From the NCBI RefSeq assembly GCF_902168175.1, contig NZ_CABHOU010000108.1, forward strand, positions 124,001-188,000: a stretch of DNA of 64,000 nt, given 5' to 3'. Shown in pieces: positions 1 to 8,280 of the stretch. Within the stretch, counting starts at the first letter, position 1, and every line of letters starts with the position of its first letter. Made by a program: the position numbers and the translations under genes. The notes under the pieces were generated by a model, which was given only the letters and a program-made list of their open reading frames with translations, searched no databases and was not told the DNA's origin. Source of the stretch: an uncultured Chitinophaga sp. (GTDB lineage Bacteria > Bacteroidota > Bacteroidia > Chitinophagales > Chitinophagaceae).

Positions 1-1
1 C

Positions 2-226
2 AATCAGCAGAACAATACATTTGTAGTGTTTAAGAGAGAGGGCGATAATGCACAGGTGGCGGAAGTGCCCGTATCTACCGACGAAAGCGATGGTTCCGAA
101 GTAACCGCTGTACCGCTTAGTCCCAAATTTCCCAATGGTCTTTTTGTAGCCATGAGCAATGGGAAAGTGTTTCATTACTACGACTGGCGTGACATTCAAC
201 AGAGAATTACCGCACAGCAAAAATAA
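2..226 (+). CDS. 3-phytase (beta-propeller phytase), C-terminal part
   Basis: Only the last 74 codons lie in the window; the frame is open from base 2 and ends at a TAA at 224-226. The visible part matches the end of beta-propeller phytases (BPP, Bacillus Phy type): an NNTFVVFKREGDN strand, then DGSEVTAVPLSPKFPNGLFV, which corresponds to the last propeller blade and the conserved P-x-GLFV strand, then a short WRDI tail. BPPs are secreted calcium-dependent enzymes that release phosphate from phytate. The signal peptide and most active-site residues are outside the window, so activity cannot be judged. A strong terminator follows, so this gene is separate from the ethanolamine operon. Confidence 0.8.
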   Translation, partial: NQQNNTFVVFKREGDNAQVAEVPVSTDESDGSEVTAVPLSPKFPNGLFVAMSNGKVFHYYDWRDIQQRITAQQK

Positions 227-233
227 CCGGGAA

Positions 234-261
234 GGCAGAAGTGTAAAGCTTCTGCCTTTTT
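234..261 (+). terminator. Rho-independent terminator after phytase gene
   Basis: A perfect 8-bp stem (GGCAGAAG / CTTCTGCC) with a 7-nt loop is followed by TTTTT. It starts 7 nt after the phytase stop codon. Confidence 0.85.
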
Positions 262-343
262 GTTTCCACCTACTGTAAATCTTCGGCGTATTTGAGTAAA
301 TTAACGGAGTTAGTCCGTTTTAATTAAAATCAACCAGAATCGT

Positions 344-1678
344 ATGCCCGAAGCGCAGGTAAGCCTGAAGAAAGCTATTCGTCCTATTCATTTGTGGGCC
401 ATTGCAGTAGGCCTTGTAATATCCGGTGAGTACTTTGGCTGGAACTATGGCTGGGGAGTGGCCGGTACCGTAGGTTTCCTGATTGCCACCCTGATAGTTA
501 CCGTATTGTACATCACTTTCATTTTCAGTTTTACCGAGTTAACCACGGCAATTCCGCATGCGGGAGGGCCTTTCGCCTATTCCTATAAAGCCTTGGGGCC
601 GATAGGCGGAGCCATTGCAGGATATGCTACCCTGGTAGAGTTTATGCTGGCCACGCCCGCTATTGCACTGGCATTGGGCAATTATATGCACTTTCTTTAT
701 CCTTCATTGCCTGTTATATGGACAGGCATTGGTTTTTACATAGCCCTAACGTTATTGAACTTTGCCGGTATTAAGGAGTCGGCAGTGTTTGCCCTTATTA
801 TTACGCTGCTGGCCGTGGGCGAATTACTGGTGTACATGGGCATTGTGGCGCCCGCCTTTAAAATGGAGAACTTCCTGCATAATTCCATGCCCTTTGGCTG
901 GACAGGCGTGTTTGCTGCATTACCTTTTGCCATGTGGTTATACGTTTGTATCGAAGGTGTGGCCATGGTGGCGGAAGAAGTGAAAGATCCGGCCCGCAAC
1001 ATCCCCAAAGGTTATATCTCCGGCATTCTTACCTTGATGCTGCTGGCCATTGGTGTAATGGTGCTTACCGGTGGGATAACAGACTGGCAGCTGCTTGCGA
1101 ATATCGATTATCCGTTGCCTGAATCGGTAGGTGTTGTATTGGGAAAGGATAGCAGCGCCACTAAATTCTTCGCCGGTATAGGGCTTTTCGGACTTATTGC
1201 ATCGCTGAATGGAATTATACTTGGATATTCAAGACAATTATATGCACTGGCCCGCAGTGGTTACCTGCCGGTGGTGTTGGCCAAAGTAGGCCGCAGGCGG
1301 CAAACGCCCGGTCCGGCGTTGTTGCTGGGGGCGGTGATAGGCATTGCTGCCCTGTTCCTTGGCAAAACCGACCAGCTCGTCATTTTATCGGTACTGGGCG
1401 CGGTGGTGATGTACATTTTAAGTATGATCAGTTTATTCATATTAAGAAAACGGGAACCTGCGTTGCCCAGGCCTTTTAAAGTACCTTTTTATCCCTGGTT
1501 TCCCGCGATCGCATTGCTGTTGTCGGTGGTAGCGCTGGTGGCCATTGTATATTACAATCCCTGGCTGGCACTTATTTTCCTGGCTGGCCTGGTGGCGGTG
1601 TTGGCCGTATTTATTATATCGGGTAAACACCGCGAACAGCAGGCGGCGGATGAAGTACTTCATGTAGAAAGAGCATAG
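344..1678 (+). CDS. eat: Ethanolamine permease (APC superfamily)
   Basis: A 444-residue, very hydrophobic protein with about 12 membrane segments, the usual size for APC-superfamily amine and amino-acid permeases of the ethanolamine permease type. The N-terminal GEYFGWNYGW segment and the following FTELTTAIPHAGGPFAY stretch are typical of this group. It probably brings ethanolamine across the inner membrane. The assignment is strengthened by context: eutB starts 2 nt after its stop codon and eutC overlaps eutB, so the three genes form one transcription unit. The C-terminus is a short charged cytoplasmic tail rich in E, H and R. No cobalamin riboswitch is recognisable in the 80 bp upstream. 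Confidence 0.9.
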   Translation: MPEAQVSLKKAIRPIHLWAIAVGLVISGEYFGWNYGWGVAGTVGFLIATLIVTVLYITFIFSFTELTTAIPHAGGPFAYSYKALGPIGGAIAGYATLVEFMLATPAIALALGNYMHFLYPSLPVIWTGIGFYIALTLLNFAGIKESAVFALIITLLAVGELLVYMGIVAPAFKMENFLHNSMPFGWTGVFAALPFAMWLYVCIEGVAMVAEEVKDPARNIPKGYISGILTLMLLAIGVMVLTGGITDWQLLANIDYPLPESVGVVLGKDSSATKFFAGIGLFGLIASLNGIILGYSRQLYALARSGYLPVVLAKVGRRRQTPGPALLLGAVIGIAALFLGKTDQLVILSVLGAVVMYILSMISLFILRKREPALPRPFKVPFYPWFPAIALLLSVVALVAIVYYNPWLALIFLAGLVAVLAVFIISGKHREQQAADEVLHVERA

Positions 1679-1680
1679 AT

Positions 1681-3054
1681 ATGGCTTATAAAACAACCAT
1701 ACGGAACCATACTTACCAGTTTAACGATCTGAAACAGTTGCTCGCAAAAGCTTCCCCTTTGCGTTCCGGTGATGTGTTGGCGGGCGTAACAGCGGCTTCG
1801 TATGAAGAACGCGTAGCCGCGCAGATTGCCCTGGCAGATGTACCGCTCAAAACGTTCCTGAGCGAAGCGGTGGTGCCGTACGAAGAGGATGAAATAACAA
1901 GATTGATAATTGATACGCACGATGCTGCAGCCTTTTCGCCCATATCTCATTTCACGGTAGGGGAGTTGCGTAACTGGTTATTGGGGGATGATGCGGATAC
2001 CCTTACACTACAACAACTCGCACCAGCTTTCACCCCCGAAATGATTGCCGCCGTTTCTAAACTGATGCGCAACCAGGACCTGATAGCAGTAGCGAAGAAA
2101 TGCGAGGTGGTAACCCGTTTCCGAAACACCCTTGGGCTGAAAGGCCGTATGGCGGTGCGTTTACAACCCAATCACACCACCGACGATCCTAAAGGTATTG
2201 CCGCCAGTATTATCGACGGTCTATTGTATGGCAGCGGCGATGCGGTGATAGGGATTAATCCCGCTACAGATAGTCCAGCGGCCAGTATCACGCTTATCAA
2301 TATGATCAGTCAGATGATCGAACGGTTCGATATTCCGACACAATCATGTGTGCTGAGTCATGTAACCACGGCATTAAAGATCATCGATAAAGCCCCGGTA
2401 GATTTGGTATTTCAGTCGATAGGCGGTACAGAGAAAACAAACAGCAGCTTCGGGGTAAATCTATCTATATTAAAAGAAGCACACGAAGCCGTGCTGGCAT
2501 TAGGCCGGGGCACAAAGGGCAATAATGTGATGTATTTTGAAACGGGGCAGGGTAGCTCGCTGTCTGCCAATGCCCATCACGGCGCAGACCAGCAAACCTG
2601 TGAAACCCGTGCCTACGCAGTAGCCCGACAGTTTAAACCATTATTGGTAAATACAGTGGTAGGTTTCATTGGCCCCGAATATTTATTTGATGGTAAGCAG
2701 ATCATACGTGCAGCGCTTGAAGATCACTGCTGCGGCAAGCTGTTAGGTTTGCCAATGGGCGTAGATGTATGTTACACGAACCACGCCGAAGCCGACCAGG
2801 ACGATATGGATAACCTGCTCACGCTTTTGGGTGTAGCCGGTTGTAATTACATCATGGGTGTGCCCGGTTCCGATGATATCATGCTCAGTTACCAGTCTAC
2901 CTCCTTTCACGACGCGCTGTATGTTCGCAAAGTATTGAATTTGCGGCCTGCGCCCGAGTTTGAGGCCTGGTTGTTAAAGCAGGGTATCATCAGCGAAACA
3001 GGTGATCTTTTGCCCGTTCATCAAAGTCATAAACTATTGAAATCGTGGATATGA
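1681..3054 (+). CDS. eutB: Ethanolamine ammonia-lyase, large (catalytic) subunit
   Basis: 457 residues, close to the family length of about 453. EutB is the TIM-barrel catalytic subunit of the adenosylcobalamin-dependent lyase that converts ethanolamine to acetaldehyde and ammonia. Recognisable conserved blocks are RLQPNHTTDDPKGI near residue 160, GDAVIGINPATDS near 190, FETGQGSSLSANAHHGADQQ near 280, FIGPEYLFDG near 325 and YIMGVPGSDDIMLSYQ near 405. The start ATG is only 2 nt after the permease stop, which implies translational coupling. No reactivating factor (EutA), aldehyde dehydrogenase or microcompartment shell gene is adjacent. Confidence 0.95.
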   Translation: MAYKTTIRNHTYQFNDLKQLLAKASPLRSGDVLAGVTAASYEERVAAQIALADVPLKTFLSEAVVPYEEDEITRLIIDTHDAAAFSPISHFTVGELRNWLLGDDADTLTLQQLAPAFTPEMIAAVSKLMRNQDLIAVAKKCEVVTRFRNTLGLKGRMAVRLQPNHTTDDPKGIAASIIDGLLYGSGDAVIGINPATDSPAASITLINMISQMIERFDIPTQSCVLSHVTTALKIIDKAPVDLVFQSIGGTEKTNSSFGVNLSILKEAHEAVLALGRGTKGNNVMYFETGQGSSLSANAHHGADQQTCETRAYAVARQFKPLLVNTVVGFIGPEYLFDGKQIIRAALEDHCCGKLLGLPMGVDVCYTNHAEADQDDMDNLLTLLGVAGCNYIMGVPGSDDIMLSYQSTSFHDALYVRKVLNLRPAPEFEAWLLKQGIISETGDLLPVHQSHKLLKSWI

Positions 3055-3824
3055 GTGAGTTGCAGCACTATATACCCGGCGTACAGGAAGATCCCTGGGA
3101 GGCGTTAAAAGCGTTTACCAGTGCGCGGATTGCTTTAGGGCGTACGGGGCAGGCAGTGCCGTTAAAGGAGGTGCTTAATTTCCGGCTCGCACACGCTCAT
3201 GCCCGCGATGCAGTGTATTCTGCGATGGAAACAGATATGCTAACAAATGCACTGCGGAGCAATGGGCACACCGTGCATTTGCTGCACAGCATGGCGGCCG
3301 ATCGTTACGAATACCTGCAACGCCCGGATAAAGGCCGCCGCCTCGATAAACATGCTGAGGAAACATTGAAGGAGGCAAATAAGGATAAAGACATTTGTTT
3401 TGTGATCACTGATGGACTTTCAGCTACAGCCATTAACGAGCAGGTACTTCCTTTACTGGGTGAATTGTTGCCTTTAATAAAAGCCGCAGGCTTTGGTTTG
3501 GGTGATTTTAACCTTGTGCAACAGGGAAGAGTGGCAGTGGGAGATGAGGTCGGGGCCTTGCAACGTGCCAGGGCGGTGATCGTACTAATCGGTGAACGGC
3601 CGGGACTTAGTGCTGCCGATAGTCTTGGCGCCTATCTTACCTATTCTCCGCAACCCGGGCTTACTGACGATGCGAGGAATTGCATCTCCAATATCAGGCC
3701 CGGGGGATTAACACCGCAAATGGCGGCCGGCACTATTATGTACCTGCTGAAAGAAGCGTTCAGGCTGCAATTGTCCGGTGTAAACCTGAAAGATGAATAC
3801 CAGTCCGGTTTGTCCGGCGGCTAA
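3051..3824 (+). CDS. eutC: Ethanolamine ammonia-lyase, small subunit
   Basis: EutC closes the cobalamin site of the EutB6C6 complex. Family blocks visible include ITDGLSATAINEQVLPLL in the middle and GERPGLSAADSLGAYLTYSP toward the C-terminus. The ATG at 3051 overlaps the eutB stop as ATGA, the classic coupled arrangement; a GTG two codons upstream (3045) is also in frame but less likely. At 257 residues it is shorter than the roughly 295-residue enterobacterial protein, mostly at the N-terminus, which is variable in this family. It overlaps the convergent DinB-type gene by 4 nt at its 3' end. Confidence 0.93.
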   Translation: MSELQHYIPGVQEDPWEALKAFTSARIALGRTGQAVPLKEVLNFRLAHAHARDAVYSAMETDMLTNALRSNGHTVHLLHSMAADRYEYLQRPDKGRRLDKHAEETLKEANKDKDICFVITDGLSATAINEQVLPLLGELLPLIKAAGFGLGDFNLVQQGRVAVGDEVGALQRARAVIVLIGERPGLSAADSLGAYLTYSPQPGLTDDARNCISNIRPGGLTPQMAAGTIMYLLKEAFRLQLSGVNLKDEYQSGLSGG

Positions 3825-4354
3825 CGCCTTCCCATCAATATATAGAACATGTAATCCGTCATAGGTGCATCGTGTAAACCCACCTGGTGGCCCATGGAAG
3901 TAAGTTGTCCGCGGTGGTACATGCTATGATGCATGGTATGCATCAGCATTTCCGCCCTCGGCCTGGCCGGCGTCATACCATGCGATTCCGTGAAGTTACA
4001 AGGCTCCGCAAGCGTTTCCTCGTCCAGCGATTCCACATACTCACTCAATACCTCCGCCTGCTCCAATACCCCGTCATACAACTCTTCGAGCGTACCGTCA
4101 AAGGTCTGCTGGATATTTACACATTCTCTGCCGGCCACCATCCACGAAAACCAATGTGCTTCCGTTGCCCATATGTGTAGCAGTGTATTACGCAGGCTGT
4201 AAAAGCTGGACTCCGTTTTGGCTTCTATAATGTGTGCCGGCTTACTTTTAAGCCACTTAATGAGGCGCTGGGTAGCCCATTGATTAAAGGCTGCATAGTC
4301 GCGGAGCAGTGCTGCTGCATTAAGCGTCGTGTCGGATTTTATGAGCTGTAACAT
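3821..4354 (-). CDS. DinB-family four-helix protein (putative metal-dependent)
   Basis: 177 residues, fitting the DinB/YfiT-like fold: four helices with a metal site of three histidines. Candidate ligands are H60 in the LLHIWATEAHW helix and H143 and H147 in HHSMYHRGQL, the typical HxxxHRGQ C-terminal motif. Known members of the superfamily act as thiol S-transferases (bacillithiol or mycothiol dependent) or have no known function. A bshC gene elsewhere in this window shows that the host makes bacillithiol, so a bacillithiol-linked role is possible but is inference. The gene is monocistronic and converges on eutC with a 4-nt overlap. Confidence 0.85.
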   Translation of the reverse strand: MLQLIKSDTTLNAAALLRDYAAFNQWATQRLIKWLKSKPAHIIEAKTESSFYSLRNTLLHIWATEAHWFSWMVAGRECVNIQQTFDGTLEELYDGVLEQAEVLSEYVESLDEETLAEPCNFTESHGMTPARPRAEMLMHTMHHSMYHRGQLTSMGHQVGLHDAPMTDYMFYILMGRR

Positions 4355-4441
4355 AACGTACTGATTTATGATACAAAGAAAATATGGGGTTGTGACAGCA
4401 GTATGTCAGTAGGAAAAAAGTTTTTTGTTGAAATGTTATTT

Positions 4442-4466
4442 TGCTAAAATATTTAGTAATTTAGTG
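4442..4466 (+). promoter_or_regulatory. Operator-like inverted repeat TGCTAA-N5-TTAGTA upstream of radical SAM gene
   Basis: TGCTAA at 4442-4447 faces TTAGTA at 4453-4458 across 5 nt, and a third half-site TTAGTG lies at 4461-4466. The block sits 5 nt before the ATG and overlaps TAATTTAG (4457-4464), a one-mismatch copy of the Bacteroidota -7 box. The same arrangement occurs upstream of the DUF763 gene at 33294-33310. A repressor site is the simplest reading. Confidence 0.55.
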
Positions 4467-4471
4467 TAGAT

Positions 4472-5731
4472 ATGTCGGACAGAATACGTGAGAAACTGCA
4501 AATACTGGCGGACGCCGCCAAATACGATGTTTCCTGCTCGTCGAGCGGCAGTAAACGGAAAAACGAGAATAAGGGACTGGGAGATGCCTGGGGAAGTGGT
4601 ATTTGCCATACTTATACCGAAGACGGGCGTTGCGTATCGTTGTTAAAAATACTGTTAACCAATTTCTGTATTTACGATTGTGCTTATTGTGTAACGCGCA
4701 AGAGTAGTGATATCAAACGGGTAGCCTTTACCGTTCAGGAAGTAGTTGACCTCACCATAAATTTTTACCGCCGTAACTACATCGAGGGCTTGTTCCTCAG
4801 TTCGGGAATATTTAAGAACGCTGACTATACGATGGAGCGCTTGGTGCAGGTCGCGAAGAAGCTGCGCACAGAACATAAGTTTAACGGTTATATCCATCTT
4901 AAATCCATCCCTGGTGCCAGCGACGAACTGATGCACGAGGCGGGATTGTATGCGGACAGGCTGAGTGTGAATATTGAGATACCCACCGAAACTGGCCTGA
5001 AGCTGTTAGCGCCTGATAAGGATCGCCGGGATATGATCAGACCGATGAATTACCTGAAAGGGGCCATCGAACAGCGCGAGGAAGAGCAGAAGGAGAAAAC
5101 TGCCAGGCCCGGGCGACTGTTTGCCCCGGCCGGGCAGAGTACGCAAATGATCATCGGCGCTACAGGCGAATCCGACAAAGAGATTATGTACACAGCGCAC
5201 CAGTTTTACAAAGGCTATAAACTGAAACGCGTGTATTACTCAGGTTATGTACCTGTGAGTGAGGATGCTCGTTTACCGGCCCTGCAAAGTAAAGTGCCCA
5301 TAATGCGGGAGAATCGCCTTTACCAGACCGACTGGCTGATGCGCTTCTATGGCTTCGATATCAGGGAGCTGCTGAACGATGCCAACCCGCAGCTCGAAAT
5401 GGATATCGATCCCAAACTCAGCTGGGCATTGAGAAATATGCACGTGTTCCCGGTAGATGTGAATAGCCATGATCTGCATATGATTCTTCGGGTACCGGGA
5501 ATAGGCGTACAATCTGCACACAAGATCGTAACTGCCCGCAGGTTCAACCGGTTAAGCCTGGAGCATTTAAAGAGGATCGGGGTGGCAGTGAACCGGGCCA
5601 GGTATTTCATAAGCTGCGATGGCGGTAATTACCATCGTGATCATCCGCAGGAGAGGATAAGGCAGTTTATTTTGAACGAGTCGAAGAGCAAGTACGAGCG
5701 GGGTGCAGTGCAGCAGGGGAGTTTGTTTTGA
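4472..5731 (+). CDS. Putative DNA modification/repair radical SAM protein (TIGR03916 type)
   Basis: 419 residues. The radical SAM signature CxxxCxxC is at C66, C70 and C73 (FCIYDCAYC) and would bind the 4Fe-4S cluster that cleaves S-adenosylmethionine. Near residues 333-365 there is a helix-hairpin-helix-like segment, RVPGIGVQSAHKIVTARRF, typical of non-specific DNA contact. This architecture is that of the predicted DNA modification/repair radical SAM family, which is usually found beside a TIGR03915/DUF4130 protein; that partner is the next gene. The reaction is not known to me. A palindromic operator-like sequence overlaps the promoter. The opposite-strand DinB gene starts 117 nt upstream, so the two are divergent. 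Confidence 0.88.
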   Translation: MSDRIREKLQILADAAKYDVSCSSSGSKRKNENKGLGDAWGSGICHTYTEDGRCVSLLKILLTNFCIYDCAYCVTRKSSDIKRVAFTVQEVVDLTINFYRRNYIEGLFLSSGIFKNADYTMERLVQVAKKLRTEHKFNGYIHLKSIPGASDELMHEAGLYADRLSVNIEIPTETGLKLLAPDKDRRDMIRPMNYLKGAIEQREEEQKEKTARPGRLFAPAGQSTQMIIGATGESDKEIMYTAHQFYKGYKLKRVYYSGYVPVSEDARLPALQSKVPIMRENRLYQTDWLMRFYGFDIRELLNDANPQLEMDIDPKLSWALRNMHVFPVDVNSHDLHMILRVPGIGVQSAHKIVTARRFNRLSLEHLKRIGVAVNRARYFISCDGGNYHRDHPQERIRQFILNESKSKYERGAVQQGSLF

Positions 5732-6094
5732 TGGCGTTGCTCCGTTGGGTACTTCGGATGGATGATTGGGACATCCTGGCTTTGTCTGTGCATTTCAGCT
5801 ATACTAATATATGATTATGGGTGAGAAGGAACAGGTGGCTTAGGCTGTTTGTCATGTTTCTGGTTTGAAAGGTTGCTTTTAAAGACAAGAATTAAAGAGC
5901 CGAAATCATGGGTTAGAAAGTCGTTGGTCGCCTGAATGTTTTGCGGCTTTCCCCGACCTGAAATATATTATCATGAAGAAAGGAATTAAAGATCCTTAAT
6001 TATGGGATGCCGGGAGTTGGTAGTACGGGGCTGTTCACTAAGGTCCTGATTCCAAATTAGTAAATGACCAAAGCCCTGACAAGGCTTGATTAAT
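5732..6094. repeat. 363-bp spacer with imperfect direct repeat (about 50 bp, copies near 5881 and 5974)
   Basis: No convincing ORF. Two related segments, 5881-5930 and 5974-6023, share AATTAAAGA, then ATGGG about 10 nt later and GTTGGT at the end, in the same order and nearly the same spacing, with a period of about 93 bp. A lone TTAGTA half-site lies at 6057-6062, 32 nt before the next gene. The spacer splits two genes that are normally adjacent. Confidence 0.5.
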
Positions 6095-6877
6095 ATGTCA
6101 AAGACGTGCATGGATGTAAATGTGATATATGACGGGACCTGGGCCGGCCTGCTGACCACCGTTTTCGAAACCTACGAACACCGCTGGGATGTAAAAGCAA
6201 TTCGTTCTTATGATAAGCCCGGTCAGCAGGACGTGTTTACGCAGGAAACTGAAGTGATTACCGATCCGGTAAAAGCCGCCAGGGTATGGAAAGGCCTGCA
6301 GTGCAAAGTGCCTGCTGCTGCCAGCCGACATCTTTATTGCTGTTATCTCTCTGAACAGGGAGGGGTTGAAAGGGTGATTTTATCTTGCATACAATTTTAC
6401 TTTTCAGGCGTTAAAGATCCGCATCTCGCTTATGCCAATAACGATGTACTACGCATTACGCAGCTGGCGAAATCGGTAGATCGTGAACGACACAGGATGA
6501 AAGCCTTTATACGTTTCCAGCGTGTGGACGATGACGTGTACTACGCCGGTGTAGAGCCAGACTTTAACGTATTGCCACTAATAATCGATCACTTTCGTGA
6601 TAGGTATGCCGATCAGCGTTGGCTGATATATGATCTTAAGAGAAAGTACGGGATTTATTACGATTTAAACACCGTAGAAGAAGTGTCGGTGGCATTTTCG
6701 GAAGGTCTTAATAAGGGCAGTGCAGTACATGCTGTATTCCATGAAAGCGAACAGCTGTACCAGGATCTTTGGAAGGATTACTTCCGGTATATAAATATTA
6801 GTGAGCGAAAAAATATGAAGCTACATCTTCAGCATGTGCCGAGGCGTTATTGGGGACGGTTGACGGAGAAGGGGTGA
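6095..6877 (+). CDS. TIGR03915-type putative DNA metabolism protein (DUF4130)
   Basis: 260 residues from ATG 6095; ATG 6110 is an alternative that starts at MDVNVIYDGTW, closer to the usual family start. The family hallmark is the N-terminal YDGTWAGLLTTVFE stretch, followed by a C-terminal DUF4130 domain (about residues 85-250) with HYAGVEPDFNVLP-like and RYGIYYDLN-like segments. The family co-occurs with the preceding radical SAM protein and is predicted to act with it on DNA; its chemistry is unknown. Unlike the usual tight pairing, 363 bp separate the two genes here, so it may have its own promoter. Confidence 0.82.
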   Translation: MSKTCMDVNVIYDGTWAGLLTTVFETYEHRWDVKAIRSYDKPGQQDVFTQETEVITDPVKAARVWKGLQCKVPAAASRHLYCCYLSEQGGVERVILSCIQFYFSGVKDPHLAYANNDVLRITQLAKSVDRERHRMKAFIRFQRVDDDVYYAGVEPDFNVLPLIIDHFRDRYADQRWLIYDLKRKYGIYYDLNTVEEVSVAFSEGLNKGSAVHAVFHESEQLYQDLWKDYFRYINISERKNMKLHLQHVPRRYWGRLTEKG

Positions 6878-6935
6878 GGGCGTTTAGAGAATATCGTGAG
6901 TAAATTATACCAGACGAATGAGAGCGTTGTAATTT

Positions 6936-7343
6936 CTACTCCTGTCTGTTGCATAGGTTTACAGGTAGGTGGTAAAGATACTTTACACCCCTCCCTCCTT
7001 GTCTCGCCGGTATCCATTTAGGCATTTTCAGTAGTAGCCGGTAACTCATTTTATCATATGCCAATGTCGTGTCCAGCTTTTTATTATCAAGTTTGGCGCT
7101 TGCCATTAAAACATCGCCCTGCTCGTTTATTACGAACGATAGATTGATTCTTTTAATAGGTAAATCTTTTATGCTGTCTGGTATGTACAGATGTTCGCGC
7201 AGATATTTCATTAGTCCGGGATCTCCACCGGGAAAGCGGGGAATGTATTCTGAAAATACTTGTTCTTTCAATGTGTCCTTTTGCGCAAATGCATGAGGAT
7301 GGATAAAAAGAAAAAGCGTCGCCAGGGATAACAGATATTTCAT
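6936..7343 (-). CDS. Exported protein with TonB C-terminal-like domain
   Basis: 135 residues with a signal peptide (MKYLLSLATLFLFIHPHAFA, cut before Q). The mature part resembles the TonB C-terminal fold: a FPGG segment near residue 38, a short helix (LMKYLREHLYIPDSI), then LSFVINEQGDVLMASAKLD and a final MPKWIPARQGG strand, the typical P-x-W-x-P-x-x-x-G motif. There is no transmembrane anchor or proline-rich linker, so it is not a complete energy transducer; such stand-alone domains are common in Bacteroidota. Divergent from the HipA-like kinase gene. Confidence 0.65.
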   Translation of the reverse strand: MKYLLSLATLFLFIHPHAFAQKDTLKEQVFSEYIPRFPGGDPGLMKYLREHLYIPDSIKDLPIKRINLSFVINEQGDVLMASAKLDNKKLDTTLAYDKMSYRLLLKMPKWIPARQGGRGVKYLYHLPVNLCNRQE

Positions 7344-7436
7344 GTCTGGTAGATTTTGAGGGATTTGATTTCCATATTCGGATTAAAAATAACGCACCTA
7401 TTTCAAAAAATGGGCTAAATTTCGCAGCATTAGCAC

Positions 7437-7452
7437 CCGCAGTCACCTGCGG
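7437..7452. promoter_or_regulatory. Perfect inverted repeat upstream of HipA-like kinase gene
   Basis: CCGCAG-TCAC-CTGCGG, 6-bp arms around 4 nt, ending 30 nt before the kinase ATG in the divergent region. It could be an operator or an mRNA hairpin; no repressor gene is adjacent. A purine-rich AGGAGAGG lies just before the start codon at 7473-7480, a rare Shine-Dalgarno-like sequence in this window. Confidence 0.35.
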
Positions 7453-7482
7453 AATATTGGAGATGTAAATTTAGGAGAGGAT

Positions 7483-8280
7483 ATGACAACACAAATACCA
7501 GTGCTCCGGAGCGTAAATGTAGTGCGTTATGTAACGCCCTTGCGCGAAGGAGGTTCGCTTCCTGCTATCGTGGAAGCAGACGACGGTTTTTTATATGTAT
7601 TAAAGTTCAGGGGTGCCGGGCAGGGTGTGAAGTCCCTGATTGCCGACCTTATTGGCGGAGAACTGGCCCGCGTACTGGGCTTTAAAGTGCCCGAAATCGT
7701 ATTTGCTAACCTCGATAGCTCATTCGGCCGTACCGAGCCGGATGAAGAGATCCAGGACCTGTTAAGGGCCAGTGAAGGTTTGAATCTCGCGCTGCATTAC
7801 CTTTCGGGGGCCATTACCTTCGAACCGGCAGTAACTAAGCTGGGCGAGCAACTATCGTCCCGGATAGTATGGCTCGACTGCCTGCTCACCAACGTTGACC
7901 GTACCGCCCGCAACACGAATATGCTCAGCTGGAACCGCGAACTCTGGCTGATAGATCATGGGGCATCGCTGTACTTCCATCATTCCTGGGATAACTGGGA
8001 AGAGCAGTCGCGCCGCCCGTTCGTGCAGGTGAAAGATCATGTATTACTACCCTGGGCAGCACATATCGAAGAAGCCGATAAGGAATTTAAAGCGATACTC
8101 AATCCCGAATTAATACGCAGTATCGTCGCACTGGTGCCGGATGAGTGGCTTACCGGCAACGGTATAGAGGCCCCGCCGGAAGAACGCCGCGAAGTGTACG
8201 CCAATTTCCTTATCACACGAATCAATTCTTCCGAAATCTTTGTAAAAGAAGCGCAAAATGCAAGAAAAACACTTATTTGA
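7483..8280 (+). CDS. HipA-like kinase family protein
   Basis: 265 residues, the compact HipA-like kinase rather than the roughly 440-residue toxin HipA. Kinase features are visible: a probable nucleotide-binding lysine in YVLKFRGAG (K41), a catalytic loop NVDRTARNTNM with D139, N144 and N146, and a metal-binding LIDHG (D158) in place of DFG. No HipB antitoxin-type helix-turn-helix gene is adjacent. Instead the gene overlaps the next one (DUF3037) by 23 nt, a recurrent pair. The substrate is unknown; HipA itself phosphorylates glutamyl-tRNA synthetase, but that should not be transferred automatically. Confidence 0.85.
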   Translation: MTTQIPVLRSVNVVRYVTPLREGGSLPAIVEADDGFLYVLKFRGAGQGVKSLIADLIGGELARVLGFKVPEIVFANLDSSFGRTEPDEEIQDLLRASEGLNLALHYLSGAITFEPAVTKLGEQLSSRIVWLDCLLTNVDRTARNTNMLSWNRELWLIDHGASLYFHHSWDNWEEQSRRPFVQVKDHVLLPWAAHIEEADKEFKAILNPELIRSIVALVPDEWLTGNGIEAPPEERREVYANFLITRINSSEIFVKEAQNARKTLI

